Assembly (NCBI GenBank): GCA_964553405.1
Contig: CAZKLS010000124.1
Coordinates: forward strand, 1-7,419
Length of the DNA stretch: 7,419 bases
Origin: DATIRA01 sp964553405
Lineage (GTDB): Bacteria; Pseudomonadota; Gammaproteobacteria; Steroidobacterales; Steroidobacteraceae
Direction: 5' to 3'
Both the position numbers and the translations under genes were made by a program. Below are positions 1 to 5,477 of this stretch, piece after piece; within the stretch, counting starts at the first letter, position 1, and the number at the start of each line of letters is the position of its first letter. The notes below the pieces were generated by a model that made no database searches, had not been told where the DNA came from, and worked only from the letters and a program-made list of their open reading frames with translations.

Positions 1-200
1 CCGTACATCCGGCGCAGCTTCTGCTTCTCGCGCAGCTGCAGGCCGTAGTCCGACAGGCGGGTGCGCCGCTCGCCCTTGACGCCGCCCGGCGGCACCTCGA
101 GCTTGCACTTCGACTCGAGCGACTTGACGCCGCTCTTGAGGAAGAGGTCGGTGCCCTCGCGACGCGAGAGCTTGCACTTGGGTCCAAGATACCTGGCCAT
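1..200 (-). CDS. rpsD: 30S ribosomal protein S4, 5' part only (cut by window edge)
   Basis: This is the N-terminal 66 codons of S4, a protein of about 206 residues that binds 16S rRNA early in 30S assembly. In E. coli it also represses its own (alpha) operon. The start is fixed by the typical opening MARYLGPKCKLSRREGTDLF and by a GAGGAA Shine-Dalgarno site a few bases upstream. The conserved stretch LSDYGLQLREKQKLRRMYG follows at residues 49-67. Cysteines occur at residues 9 and 32, but residue 12 is Ser and no CxxC pair is present, so this is the zinc-free form. Where many S4 proteins have PGQHG near residues 38-42, this one reads PPGGVKGERR. It lies 26 nt after rpsK. The rest of the gene, and probably rpoA and rplQ, lie outside the window. 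Confidence 0.97.
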   Translation of the reverse strand, partial: MARYLGPKCKLSRREGTDLFLKSGVKSLESKCKLEVPPGGVKGERRTRLSDYGLQLREKQKLRRMY

Positions 201-226
201 GAAATGATTCCTCGAGGCGGGCCGCG

Positions 227-625
227 TCAGACGCGGCGCTTCTTCGGCGGGCGGCAGCCGTTGTGCGGGATCGGCGTCACGTCCTCGATGCTGGTCACCT
301 TGAGGCCAGCCGCGTTCAGCGCGCGCACCGCGGACTCGCGCCCGGGTCCCGGCCCGCGCACCTTCACGTCCACGGTCTTCAGCCCGTACTCCTGCGCGGC
401 CGTGCCGGCCCGCTCGGCGGCCACCTGCGCCGCGAACGGCGTGCTCTTGCGCGAGCCGCGGAAGCCGCAGCCACCCGAGGTGGCCCAGGACAGCGTGTTG
501 CCCTGCCGGTCCGTGATCGTGACGATCGTGTTGTTGAAGGACGCATGCACGTGGGCGACGCCGTCCGTCACCACGCGCTTGATCTTCTTGCGGCCCTTAC
601 CGGACTGCTTCTTGTCGTCAGCCAT
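227..625 (-). CDS. rpsK: 30S ribosomal protein S11
   Basis: S11 sits on the platform of the 30S subunit, near the mRNA exit and the Shine-Dalgarno helix. The protein is 132 residues, close to the usual 129. After a Lys-rich N-terminus (residues 5-17) comes the family core DGVAHVHASFNNTIVTITDR (21-40), then GFRGSRKSTPFAAQVAAE (54-71), GPGPGRES (91-98) and the invariant tail IPHNGCRPPKKRRV. The Asn of the HNG motif (residue 122) corresponds to the E. coli position reported to become isoaspartate. The start ATG follows a GAGGT site with about 10 nt spacing and lies 34 nt after the rpsM stop. The stop is TGA. It is the second gene of the alpha operon, transcribed with rpsM and rpsD. Confidence 0.98.
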   Translation of the reverse strand: MADDKKQSGKGRKKIKRVVTDGVAHVHASFNNTIVTITDRQGNTLSWATSGGCGFRGSRKSTPFAAQVAAERAGTAAQEYGLKTVDVKVRGPGPGRESAVRALNAAGLKVTSIEDVTPIPHNGCRPPKKRRV

Positions 626-659
626 GCGAATTCAAACCTCAGTCGTGTCCAGGGAAGGA

Positions 660-1040
660 TCAGGCCTTGCCCGGAGGTGCGTTCAACTTGACCGCGGCCT
701 TGCGCGGTCCCTTGCGCGTGCGCGCGTTGGTGCGGGTCCGCTGACCCCGCATCGGCAGTCCCCTGCGGTGCCGGATCCCGCGGTAGCAACCGAGGTCCAT
801 CAGTCGCTTGACGTTGATCGCCACCTCGCGGCGCAGGTCGCCCTCCACCACCAGCCTGGCGATCTGCGCGCGCAGCGCCGCGACCTCGGCCTCGGTGAGA
901 TCCTTGACCTTCGTGTCGGGCGCGACCGAGGCGCCCTCACAGGCCTTCTCGGCCTGGGAACGACCGACGCCGTAGATGGCCGTGAGGCCCACCACGACGT
1001 GCTTGTTCATCGGAATATTGATGCCGGCGATACGCGCCAT
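660..1040 (-). CDS. rpsM: 30S ribosomal protein S13
   Basis: S13 lies in the 30S head, contacts the P-site tRNA through its basic tail and forms bridges to the 50S subunit. The protein has 126 residues against 118 in E. coli. It opens with MARIAGINIPMNKHVVVGLT, has the helix-hairpin-helix region AIYGVGRSQA (21-30), the L-G-C-Y-RG-IRHRRGLP segment (83-96) and the basic signature GQRTRTNARTRKGPRK (99-114). The extra length is mostly a C-terminal tail ending NAPPGKA. The ATG follows a GGAG site about 10 nt upstream. It heads the alpha operon: a sigma70-like promoter lies in the 74-nt gap between rpmJ and this start. In E. coli, S4 represses translation around this start; the short leader predicted here could not hold that whole pseudoknot. 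Confidence 0.98.
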   Translation of the reverse strand: MARIAGINIPMNKHVVVGLTAIYGVGRSQAEKACEGASVAPDTKVKDLTEAEVAALRAQIARLVVEGDLRREVAINVKRLMDLGCYRGIRHRRGLPMRGQRTRTNARTRKGPRKAAVKLNAPPGKA

Positions 1041-1050
1041 CTGAGGCTCA

Positions 1051-1054
1051 CTCC
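1051..1054 (-). promoter_or_regulatory. Shine-Dalgarno site of rpsM
   Basis: GGAG (in GGAGTGA on the minus strand) lies 10 nt before the rpsM ATG. It sits just downstream of a small GC-rich hairpin at 1057-1071, so structure there could affect access by the ribosome (inference). Confidence 0.65.
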
Positions 1055-1056
1055 GT

Positions 1057-1071
1057 CGCGCGAAAAGCGCG
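1057..1071 (-). promoter_or_regulatory. Small hairpin in rpsM leader
   Basis: On the minus strand CGCGC, a 5-nt loop TTTTC, and GCGCG form a perfect 5-bp stem. The predicted start of transcription from the alpha-operon promoter falls at about 1066-1068, inside or just before this element, so it would be complete only in read-through mRNA from the spc side. No T-run follows, so it is not an intrinsic terminator. A regulatory role is only a possibility. Confidence 0.35.
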
Positions 1072-1073
1072 AA

Positions 1074-1102
1074 ATAATATCAGAAAATACCCGTCTGCTC
1101 AA
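1074..1102 (-). promoter_or_regulatory. Predicted alpha-operon promoter (sigma70-type)
   Basis: On the minus strand a -35 box TTGAGC (1097-1102, 4 of 6 match to TTGACA) is followed by exactly 17 bp and a -10 box TATTAT (1074-1079, 5 of 6 match to TATAAT). A TGA directly before the -10 box provides the extended -10 TGn motif. The surrounding bases are AT-rich in an otherwise GC-rich window. Transcription would start near 1067, about 27 nt before the rpsM ATG. E. coli has its alpha-operon promoter in this same rpmJ-rpsM gap, which supports the call. Not tested experimentally. Confidence 0.75.
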
Positions 1103-1114
1103 TCAGCGGGGCGC

Positions 1115-1228
1115 TCAGCCCTGCCGCTGCTTGTGGCGCTTGTCGCTGCAGATCACGTAGACCACGCCGCGACGACGCACCACCTTGCAGTTCTTGCAGA
1201 TCCGCTTCACCGATGGACGAACTTTCAT
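1115..1228 (-). CDS. rpmJ: 50S ribosomal protein L36 (zinc-binding form)
   Basis: L36 is the smallest 50S protein; it binds 23S rRNA near the base of the L7/L12 stalk region. The frame encodes 37 residues starting MKVRPSVKRICKNCKVVRRR and ending HKQRQG, the standard L36 pattern. The zinc ligands are all present: Cys11, Cys14, Cys27 and His32, so it is the C+ form that is replaced by a Cys-free paralogue in many bacteria under zinc starvation. It starts 24 nt after the secY stop, behind an AGGGAGAT Shine-Dalgarno site, and ends with TGA. It is the last gene of the spc operon. The lack of infA between secY and rpmJ fits Gammaproteobacteria. No terminator is visible after it. Confidence 0.98.
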   Translation of the reverse strand: MKVRPSVKRICKNCKVVRRRGVVYVICSDKRHKQRQG

Positions 1229-1252
1229 GCTGGATCTCCCTGGCGCTCCCGG

Positions 1253-2596
1253 TCAGCGCAGCTGTCCGGAGCGGCCGTAGCCACGCAGGTTGGCCTTCTT
1301 CATGAGCCCCTCGTACTGGTGCGACATCAGGTGCGCCTGCAGCTGGGCCATGAAATCCATGATCACCACGACGATGATCAGCAGCGACGTTCCGCCGAAG
1401 TAGAACGGCACTCGGAACTGTGAAATCAGGATCTCCGGCAGCAGGCAGACCAGCGTCACGTACAGCGCGCCCCACACGGTGAGCCGCGTGAGCACCTTGT
1501 CGATGTACTCGGCCGTCTGCTGGCCGGGCCGGATGCCGGGGATGAAGGCGCCGGACTTCTTCAGGTTCTCCGCGGTCTCCCGCGAGTTGAACACCAGCGC
1601 CGTGTAGAAGAAGCAGAAGAAGATGATCAGGCCCGCATACAGGACCATGTGCACCGGCTGGCCGATCGCGAGGCTCGCAGCCACGTTCTGCAGCCATGCG
1701 AAGCGGTCGCTGGTGCCGAACCAGCTGGCGATCGTCGCCGGGAACAGCAGCAGGCTCGAGGCGAAGATCGGCGGAATCACGCCCGACATGTTCAGCTTGA
1801 ACGGCAGGTGCGTCGTCGTGCCCGCGAACACCCTGCGGCCCTGCTGGCGCTTCGCGTAGTTGACCGGGATGCGCCGCTGGGCGCGCTCGACGAACACCAC
1901 GAAGGCGGTGACGCCGATCACCATCAACACCAGGATCAGCGCGAAGGCCGGGTTGATCTCGCCGTTGCGCACCAGCTCGAGCGTGCCGCCGATCGCGGCC
2001 GGCAGGCCCGCCACGATGCCCGCGAGGATGATCATCGAGATGCCGTTGCCGAGCCCGCGCTCGGTGATCTGCTCGCCCAGCCACATCAGGAACATCGTTC
2101 CGGCGGTCAGCGTGATCGTCGCGAGGAACACGAACTGCGGGCCGGGATTGAGCACCACGCCCTGGTTCTGGAAGGCCACGGCCGCGCCGGCGCCCTGGAA
2201 CGCGGCCAGCGCCACGGTCCCGTAACGCGTGTACTGGGTCAGCTTGCGGCGCCCGGCTTCGCCTTCCTTGCGCAGTGCCTGCAGCTGGGGCACGACCACG
2301 CCCATCATCTGCACGATGATCGAGGCCGAGATGTACGGCATGACCCCGAGCGCGAGGATCGACAGGCGCTCGAGCGCGCCGCCCGAGAACATGTTGAACA
2401 TGCTCAGGATCGTTCCCTGCTGCTCCTGGAAGAAGCGCGCGAGCGCGACCGGGTCGATGCCCGGCACCGGGATGAACGTGCCGATCCGGTAGACGATCAG
2501 GGCGCCGATCAGGAAGAAGAACCTCTTCCTGAGCTCGGTCAGCCGGCTCGCCTCACCGAAGGCGGCTACGGCGCTCGTTGAGAGCGGGTTGGCCAC
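1253..2596 (-). CDS. secY: Protein translocase channel subunit SecY
   Basis: SecY forms the inner-membrane pore of the SecYEG translocon, which moves unfolded proteins with SecA or ribosomes. From the GTG start the protein has 447 residues (E. coli 443). About ten membrane segments can be seen, near residues 25-46, 77-103, 126-144, 155-174, 187-205, 218-236, 272-292, 315-335, 368-390 and 398-419. The plug region (about 58-75, MFNMFSGGALERLS) precedes segment 2. The cytosolic loop with NYAKRQ (246-251) and the loop GIRPGQQTAEYID (354-366), with Arg356 matching the essential E. coli Arg357, are present. I chose the GTG at 2594-2596 because AGAGGA lies 7 nt upstream and homology begins there; an in-frame ATG at 2674 would add 26 unrelated residues and overlap rplO. 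It sits between rplO and rpmJ, as in E. coli. Confidence 0.97.
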   Translation of the reverse strand: MANPLSTSAVAAFGEASRLTELRKRFFFLIGALIVYRIGTFIPVPGIDPVALARFFQEQQGTILSMFNMFSGGALERLSILALGVMPYISASIIVQMMGVVVPQLQALRKEGEAGRRKLTQYTRYGTVALAAFQGAGAAVAFQNQGVVLNPGPQFVFLATITLTAGTMFLMWLGEQITERGLGNGISMIILAGIVAGLPAAIGGTLELVRNGEINPAFALILVLMVIGVTAFVVFVERAQRRIPVNYAKRQQGRRVFAGTTTHLPFKLNMSGVIPPIFASSLLLFPATIASWFGTSDRFAWLQNVAASLAIGQPVHMVLYAGLIIFFCFFYTALVFNSRETAENLKKSGAFIPGIRPGQQTAEYIDKVLTRLTVWGALYVTLVCLLPEILISQFRVPFYFGGTSLLIIVVVIMDFMAQLQAHLMSHQYEGLMKKANLRGYGRSGQLR

Positions 2597-2603
2597 GCGC
2601 TGT

Positions 2604-2609
2604 TCCTCT
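2604..2609 (-). promoter_or_regulatory. Shine-Dalgarno site deciding the secY GTG start
   Basis: AGAGGA on the minus strand ends 7 nt before the GTG at 2594-2596 and lies in the 28-nt gap after the rplO stop. Its spacing supports the GTG over the upstream in-frame ATG at 2674, which is inside rplO. Confidence 0.75.
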
Positions 2610-2624
2610 GTACCTGCCGGGCGC

Positions 2625-3062
2625 TCAGCCCGTCTCGACCGTGCCGCCGGCCGCCTCGATCGCGGCCCGGGCACCCTTGGTCACTGCAACGCCACGGACC
2701 GTGACCGCAGCGGTCACCGACCCCGACAGGAAGATCCTGGCCCGCTCGGACTGCGCCGGGACGAGCCCGGCCTTCTTCAGCGTATCGAGATCGACGACGC
2801 CGCCGGCGACCTTGGCGAGCTCGCTGAGCCTCACCTCCGCGACCAGCGGCGCGATCTTCGAGCGGAACCCGACTTTCGGCAGCCGGCGCTGCAGCGGCAT
2901 CTGGCCGCCCTCGAAGCCGACCTTGTGGTATCCACCCTTGCGCGCGCGCTGTCCCTTGACGCCGCGTCCGCAGGTCTTGCCCTGCCCGGCCGAGGCGCCG
3001 CGGCCGACGCGACGGCGGGGCTTCTTGGCTCCCGGAGCCGGCGAAATGCTGTTCAGCTTCAT
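2625..3062 (-). CDS. rplO: 50S ribosomal protein L15
   Basis: L15 binds 23S rRNA and joins late in 50S assembly. The protein has 145 residues (E. coli 144). The long basic N-terminal extension carries the Gly/Arg-rich signature RVGRGASAGQGKTCGRGVKG (residues 18-37) followed by QRARKGGYHKVGFEGGQMPL. The C-terminal globular part (about 75-145) ends with a Gly-rich stretch, IEAAGGTVETG. The ATG lies 7 nt after the rpmD stop, and the Shine-Dalgarno site TGAGGA contains that stop codon, so the two genes are probably translationally coupled. The stop is TGA, 28 nt before secY. Confidence 0.98.
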   Translation of the reverse strand: MKLNSISPAPGAKKPRRRVGRGASAGQGKTCGRGVKGQRARKGGYHKVGFEGGQMPLQRRLPKVGFRSKIAPLVAEVRLSELAKVAGGVVDLDTLKKAGLVPAQSERARIFLSGSVTAAVTVRGVAVTKGARAAIEAAGGTVETG

Positions 3063-3066
3063 GATG

Positions 3067-3072
3067 TCCTCA
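3067..3072 (-). promoter_or_regulatory. rplO Shine-Dalgarno site overlapping rpmD stop
   Basis: TGAGGA on the minus strand combines the rpmD stop TGA with the GAGGA ribosome-binding site of rplO, 4 nt before its ATG. A ribosome ending rpmD would stand on the rplO start site, which suggests coupling. Confidence 0.7.
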
Positions 3073-3270
3073 CGCTTCTTCGACGCGGAACAGGTGCCGC
3101 GAGGCGTTGATCATGCCGCGAATCTCGGGCGTGTCCGCGACCACCACCGTCTGGTGCATGCGGCGCAGGCCCAGACCGCGCGCGGTCGCGCGATGACGGT
3201 GCAGCTGCCCGTAGATGCTCCTGACGAGCGTGACCTTGACCTGCTTCGGTTCTGCGTTCTTGCTGGCCAT
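3070..3270 (-). CDS. rpmD: 50S ribosomal protein L30
   Basis: L30 is a small 50S protein that binds 23S rRNA. From the ATG at 3268-3270 the product is 66 residues (E. coli 59), with the family core QVKVTLVRSIYGQLHRHRAT, then LGLRRMHQTVVVADTPEIRGMI, which is the classical L30 signature with its conserved T-P-E/RGMI segment. The start is slightly uncertain. An in-frame TTG at 3277-3279 would add three residues and overlap the rpsE stop, but ATG is the stronger start codon and leaves a 5-nt gap. Only weak Shine-Dalgarno complementarity is visible upstream, so translation probably depends on coupling to rpsE. Its stop TGA forms part of the rplO ribosome-binding site. Confidence 0.95.
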   Translation of the reverse strand: MASKNAEPKQVKVTLVRSIYGQLHRHRATARGLGLRRMHQTVVVADTPEIRGMINASRHLFRVEEA

Positions 3271-3275
3271 GACAC

Positions 3276-3782
3276 TCAACTCACGATCTCGGCAACGCTC
3301 TTGCCGCGCTTGGCCGCGATCAACTCAGGCGCCGGCGCATGCGCGAGCGCGTTGACCGTCGCGCGGACCACGTTGATCGGGTTGCGCGACCCGTAGCTCT
3401 TGGCGAGCACGTTGCGCACTCCCGCGCACTCGAACACGGCCCGCATGCTGCCGCCCGCGATCACGCCGGTACCGTCGGCGGCCGGCTGCAGGTACACCTT
3501 GGACGTGCCGTGCCGGCCCGTGACGGCGTAGTGCAGCGTCGAGTTGCGGAGGCTGACCGAGACCAGGTTCTTCCGCGCCTGCTGCATCGCCTTCTGGATC
3601 GCCACCGGCACCTCGCGGGCCTTGCCATATCCGAAGCCGACCCGGCCGTTGCCGTCGCCCACCACCGTGAGCGCGGTGAAGCCGAACTGCCGGCCGCCCT
3701 TCACGACCTTGGCCACGCGGTTGACGGCCACCAGTTTCTCGATGAACTCGTCCGCCGCCGCGCCTTTGTCAACTCTCGCCAT
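3276..3782 (-). CDS. rpsE: 30S ribosomal protein S5
   Basis: S5 is at the 30S mRNA entry side and contributes to decoding accuracy and mRNA unwinding together with S3 and S4. The protein has 168 residues (E. coli 167). The double-stranded RNA-binding-like N-terminal domain includes NRVAKVVKGGRQFGFTALTV (21-40) and VGDGNGRVGFGYGKAREVP (41-59). The C-terminal domain has GTGVIAGGSMRAVFECAGV (104-122), KSYGSRNPINVVRAT and the closing AAKRGKSVAEIVS. The loop VKGGR (about 27-31), where spectinomycin-resistance changes are known in E. coli, has the wild-type pattern. The ATG follows GAGGAG with about 5 nt spacing, 32 nt after rplR. The TGA stop is 5 nt before the rpmD ATG. Confidence 0.98.
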   Translation of the reverse strand: MARVDKGAAADEFIEKLVAVNRVAKVVKGGRQFGFTALTVVGDGNGRVGFGYGKAREVPVAIQKAMQQARKNLVSVSLRNSTLHYAVTGRHGTSKVYLQPAADGTGVIAGGSMRAVFECAGVRNVLAKSYGSRNPINVVRATVNALAHAPAPELIAAKRGKSVAEIVS

Positions 3783-3814
3783 TGCTGCTCCTCAGATTCC
3801 TGCCGTGGCCCGGT

Positions 3815-4165
3815 TCAGAACTCGAGCCCGTGCTCGCGCGCCGCGTCCGCCAGCGCCTTGACGCGGCCATGGAAGCGGAAGCCAGAGCGGTCGAATGCAA
3901 CCTGCGTGACGCCCTGCGCCTTGGCCCGCTCCGCGATTGCCTTGCCGACGGCGCGGGCTGCCTCGGCGTTGCCGGTGCCCTTCAATCCCGCGACGACGTC
4001 CTTCTGCAGTGTCGAGGCCGAGGCCACGACGTGCGACTGGGGGTCGAACACCTGCGCGTAGATGTGGCGCGGCGTGCGGTGCACGCTCAAGCGCATCACG
4101 CGCAGTTCCTTGATCTTTGCGCGGCCGCGGCGGGCGCGCTTGAGGCGACTGTCTCTCTTTTCCAT
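3815..4165 (-). CDS. rplR: 50S ribosomal protein L18
   Basis: L18 binds 5S rRNA and helps attach it, with L5, to the 23S rRNA in the central protuberance. The protein has 116 residues (E. coli 117). A basic N-terminus MEKRDSRLKRARRGRAKIKE is followed by LRLSVHR-type sequence (LRVMRLSVHRTPRHIYAQV, 21-39). The C-terminal motif VAFDRSGFRFHGRVKALADA (89-108) ends in AREHGLEF, the usual L18 finish. It starts 9 nt after the rplF stop; the TAA of rplF is part of the TAAGGGT ribosome-binding site. The stop is TGA. It lies between rplF and rpsE, as in E. coli spc. Confidence 0.98.
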   Translation of the reverse strand: MEKRDSRLKRARRGRAKIKELRVMRLSVHRTPRHIYAQVFDPQSHVVASASTLQKDVVAGLKGTGNAEAARAVGKAIAERAKAQGVTQVAFDRSGFRFHGRVKALADAAREHGLEF

Positions 4166-4170
4166 GGTGC

Positions 4171-4177
4171 ACCCTTA
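4171..4177 (-). promoter_or_regulatory. rplR Shine-Dalgarno site overlapping rplF stop
   Basis: TAAGGGT on the minus strand contains the rplF stop codon TAA and serves as the ribosome-binding site 5 nt before the rplR ATG. The same heptamer is used at the rplE-rpsN junction. Confidence 0.7.
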
Positions 4178-4708
4178 CTTTTTCTTCGTTTCCTTGAGCT
4201 CGATGCGCTCACCGGAGTAACGAATGCCCTTGCCCTTGTAGGGCTCGGGCGCACGATAGGAGCGGATCTCGGCGGCCACCTGGCCGACCTGCTGCTTGTC
4301 GGCTCCCTTGACCAGGACCTCCGTCTGCGACGGCGTCTCGATCGTGATGCCCTCCGGGGCGGTGTACACGACCGGATGGGAGAAGCCGAGAGTCAGGTTC
4401 AGGTTGCGGCCCTGGGCCTGCGCCCGGTAGCCGACGCCGACCAGCTCGAGCTTGCGCTCGTAGCCGTTCGAGACGCCGCCGACGATGTTGGCGAGGTTCG
4501 AACGCAGCGAACCCGCGTGCATCATCGACTCGCGGTCGCGCTCGGCCGGGACCACGCGCAGCGACTCGTCCTCCTGCACCACCGAGAGCCCGCGGCGCAC
4601 CGGCACCTGCAGGGTCCCCTTGGCGCCCTTGACCGTCACAGCGTCCTCGGCAACCGTGGCCGTGACGCCCTTCGGCAGCGGGACCGGATTCTTTGCGACT
4701 CGTGACAT
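4175..4708 (-). CDS. rplF: 50S ribosomal protein L6
   Basis: L6 lies near the sarcin-ricin loop and the factor-binding region of the 50S subunit. The protein has 177 residues, the same as E. coli. It begins MSRVAKNPVPLPKGV and has the two repeated alpha/beta domains of L6, split near residue 82. The first includes SLRSNLANIVGGVSNGYERKL (67-87). The second includes GVGYRAQAQG and the signature PEPYKGKGIRYSGERI (154-169), followed by a Lys-rich tail ETKKK. The ATG is 30 nt after the rpsH stop, with AGGA and AAGG stretches just upstream as possible ribosome-binding sites. The stop is TAA, used here within the rplR Shine-Dalgarno site. Confidence 0.98.
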   Translation of the reverse strand: MSRVAKNPVPLPKGVTATVAEDAVTVKGAKGTLQVPVRRGLSVVQEDESLRVVPAERDRESMMHAGSLRSNLANIVGGVSNGYERKLELVGVGYRAQAQGRNLNLTLGFSHPVVYTAPEGITIETPSQTEVLVKGADKQQVGQVAAEIRSYRAPEPYKGKGIRYSGERIELKETKKK

Positions 4709-4738
4709 TGCCTTATTCCTGCCTTGGCGAGCGCATCG

Positions 4739-5134
4739 TCAGCAGACGACGCAGAGAACTTCGCCGCCGTGCCCGGAGGCACGCGCTTCGCGGTCGGTCA
4801 TCACGCCCTTCGAGGTCGAGACGATCGCGACTCCCATGCCGCCGAGCACCCGCGGCAGGTCGTCCTTGCCCCGGTACACCCGGAGGCCCGGACGGCTGAC
4901 CCGCTCGAGCCGGTCGATCACCGGCTGACCCTGGTGGTACTTGAGCTTCACCGTGACCAGCGACTTGACGCCGTCCTGCGCCACCGCGAAGTCGTCGATG
5001 TAGCCCTCTTCCTTCAGCACCTTCGCCAGCGACAGCTTGATCTTCGAGGCCGGGCAGACGATCTCGGTCTTGCCCGAACGCTGTCCGTTGCGGATGCGGG
5101 TGAGAAAGTCGGCGATGGGATCCGTCATGCTCAT
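4739..5134 (-). CDS. rpsH: 30S ribosomal protein S8
   Basis: S8 binds helix 21 of 16S rRNA and is a primary organiser of the 30S platform. In E. coli it also represses the spc operon by binding the mRNA around the rplE start. The protein has 131 residues (E. coli 130). It starts MSMTDPIADFLTRIRNGQ; the first Met is kept because E. coli S8 has the same MSM opening, though the second ATG is 6 nt away. The RNA-binding C-terminal signature STSKGVMTDREARASGHGGEV spans residues 106-126. The last residues are LCVVC, a little unlike the common CYVA/CYVW ending. It starts 24 nt after rpsN. Confidence 0.98.
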   Translation of the reverse strand: MSMTDPIADFLTRIRNGQRSGKTEIVCPASKIKLSLAKVLKEEGYIDDFAVAQDGVKSLVTVKLKYHQGQPVIDRLERVSRPGLRVYRGKDDLPRVLGGMGVAIVSTSKGVMTDREARASGHGGEVLCVVC

Positions 5135-5158
5135 TTGTTGCTCCAGTGCGCCGCGCGG

Positions 5159-5464
5159 CTACCAGCTGGCCTTGCTGAGGCCGGGGATGTCGCCACGCAT
5201 CGTCGCCTCGCGCAGCTTGTTGCGCGCCAGCCCGAACTTGCGGTAGTAGCCACGCGGGCGACCCGTGATCGCGCAGCGGTTGCGCAGCCGCGAGGCGGAC
5301 GCGTCGCGCGGCAGCGACTGGAGTTGCCGCAGGGCCTCCTCCCGCTCCTCGTCGGTGGACTTGGGGCTGCGGATGGTTTCCTTGAGCTTCGCACGCTTCT
5401 CGGCGTAGCGCGCCACCAGCTTGGCGCGACGCTTCTCGCGCTCGATCATGCTTGTCTTCGCCAT
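5159..5464 (-). CDS. rpsN: 30S ribosomal protein S14 (zinc-free form)
   Basis: S14 is located in the 30S head near the decoding cleft. The protein is 101 residues, exactly the E. coli length. It starts MAKTSMIEREKRRAKLVARY and ends with NRCAITGRPRGYYRKFGLAR (residues 61-80) and the conserved MRGDIPGLSKASW. There is only one Cys (63) and no CxxC pairs, so this is the long C- form that needs no zinc. The reading frame stays open upstream to about 5641, but homology and the ribosome-binding site fix the ATG at 5462-5464. TAAGGGT (5471-5477), which includes the rplE stop, lies 6 nt upstream. It is the only gene in the window ending in TAG. Confidence 0.98.
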   Translation of the reverse strand: MAKTSMIEREKRRAKLVARYAEKRAKLKETIRSPKSTDEEREEALRQLQSLPRDASASRLRNRCAITGRPRGYYRKFGLARNKLREATMRGDIPGLSKASW

Positions 5465-5470
5465 TTGCCG

Positions 5471-5477
5471 ACCCTTA
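5471..5477 (-). promoter_or_regulatory. rpsN Shine-Dalgarno site overlapping rplE stop
   Basis: TAAGGGT on the minus strand holds the rplE stop TAA and the AAGGG site 6-7 nt before the rpsN ATG. It supports the internal ATG at 5464 as the true rpsN start rather than a longer upstream frame. Confidence 0.7.

Noticed and set aside
1098..1126. Possible terminator after rpmJ (GGGC-TGAGC-GCCC)
   Set aside because: Only a 4-bp stem and no following T-run; it overlaps the -35 region of the promoter and is more likely chance.
204..1160. Plus-strand open frame of 318 codons over rpsK and rpsM
   Set aside because: Antisense to two certain genes; Arg/His/Leu-rich composition typical of the shadow frame in GC-rich DNA, with no recognisable domain.
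1080..2084. Minus-strand alternative frame of 334 codons over rpmJ and secY
   Set aside because: It is a frame-shifted reading of secY and rpmJ, both of which have full-length family matches in their own frames.
1649..2581. Plus-strand open frame of 310 codons antisense to secY
   Set aside because: Extremely Arg/His/Asp/Glu-rich low-complexity product, which is what the reverse complement of membrane-protein codons gives; no family match.
3782..4705. Plus-strand open frame of 307 codons antisense to rplR and rplF
   Set aside because: Shadow of two conserved ribosomal genes; no independent ribosome-binding or domain evidence.
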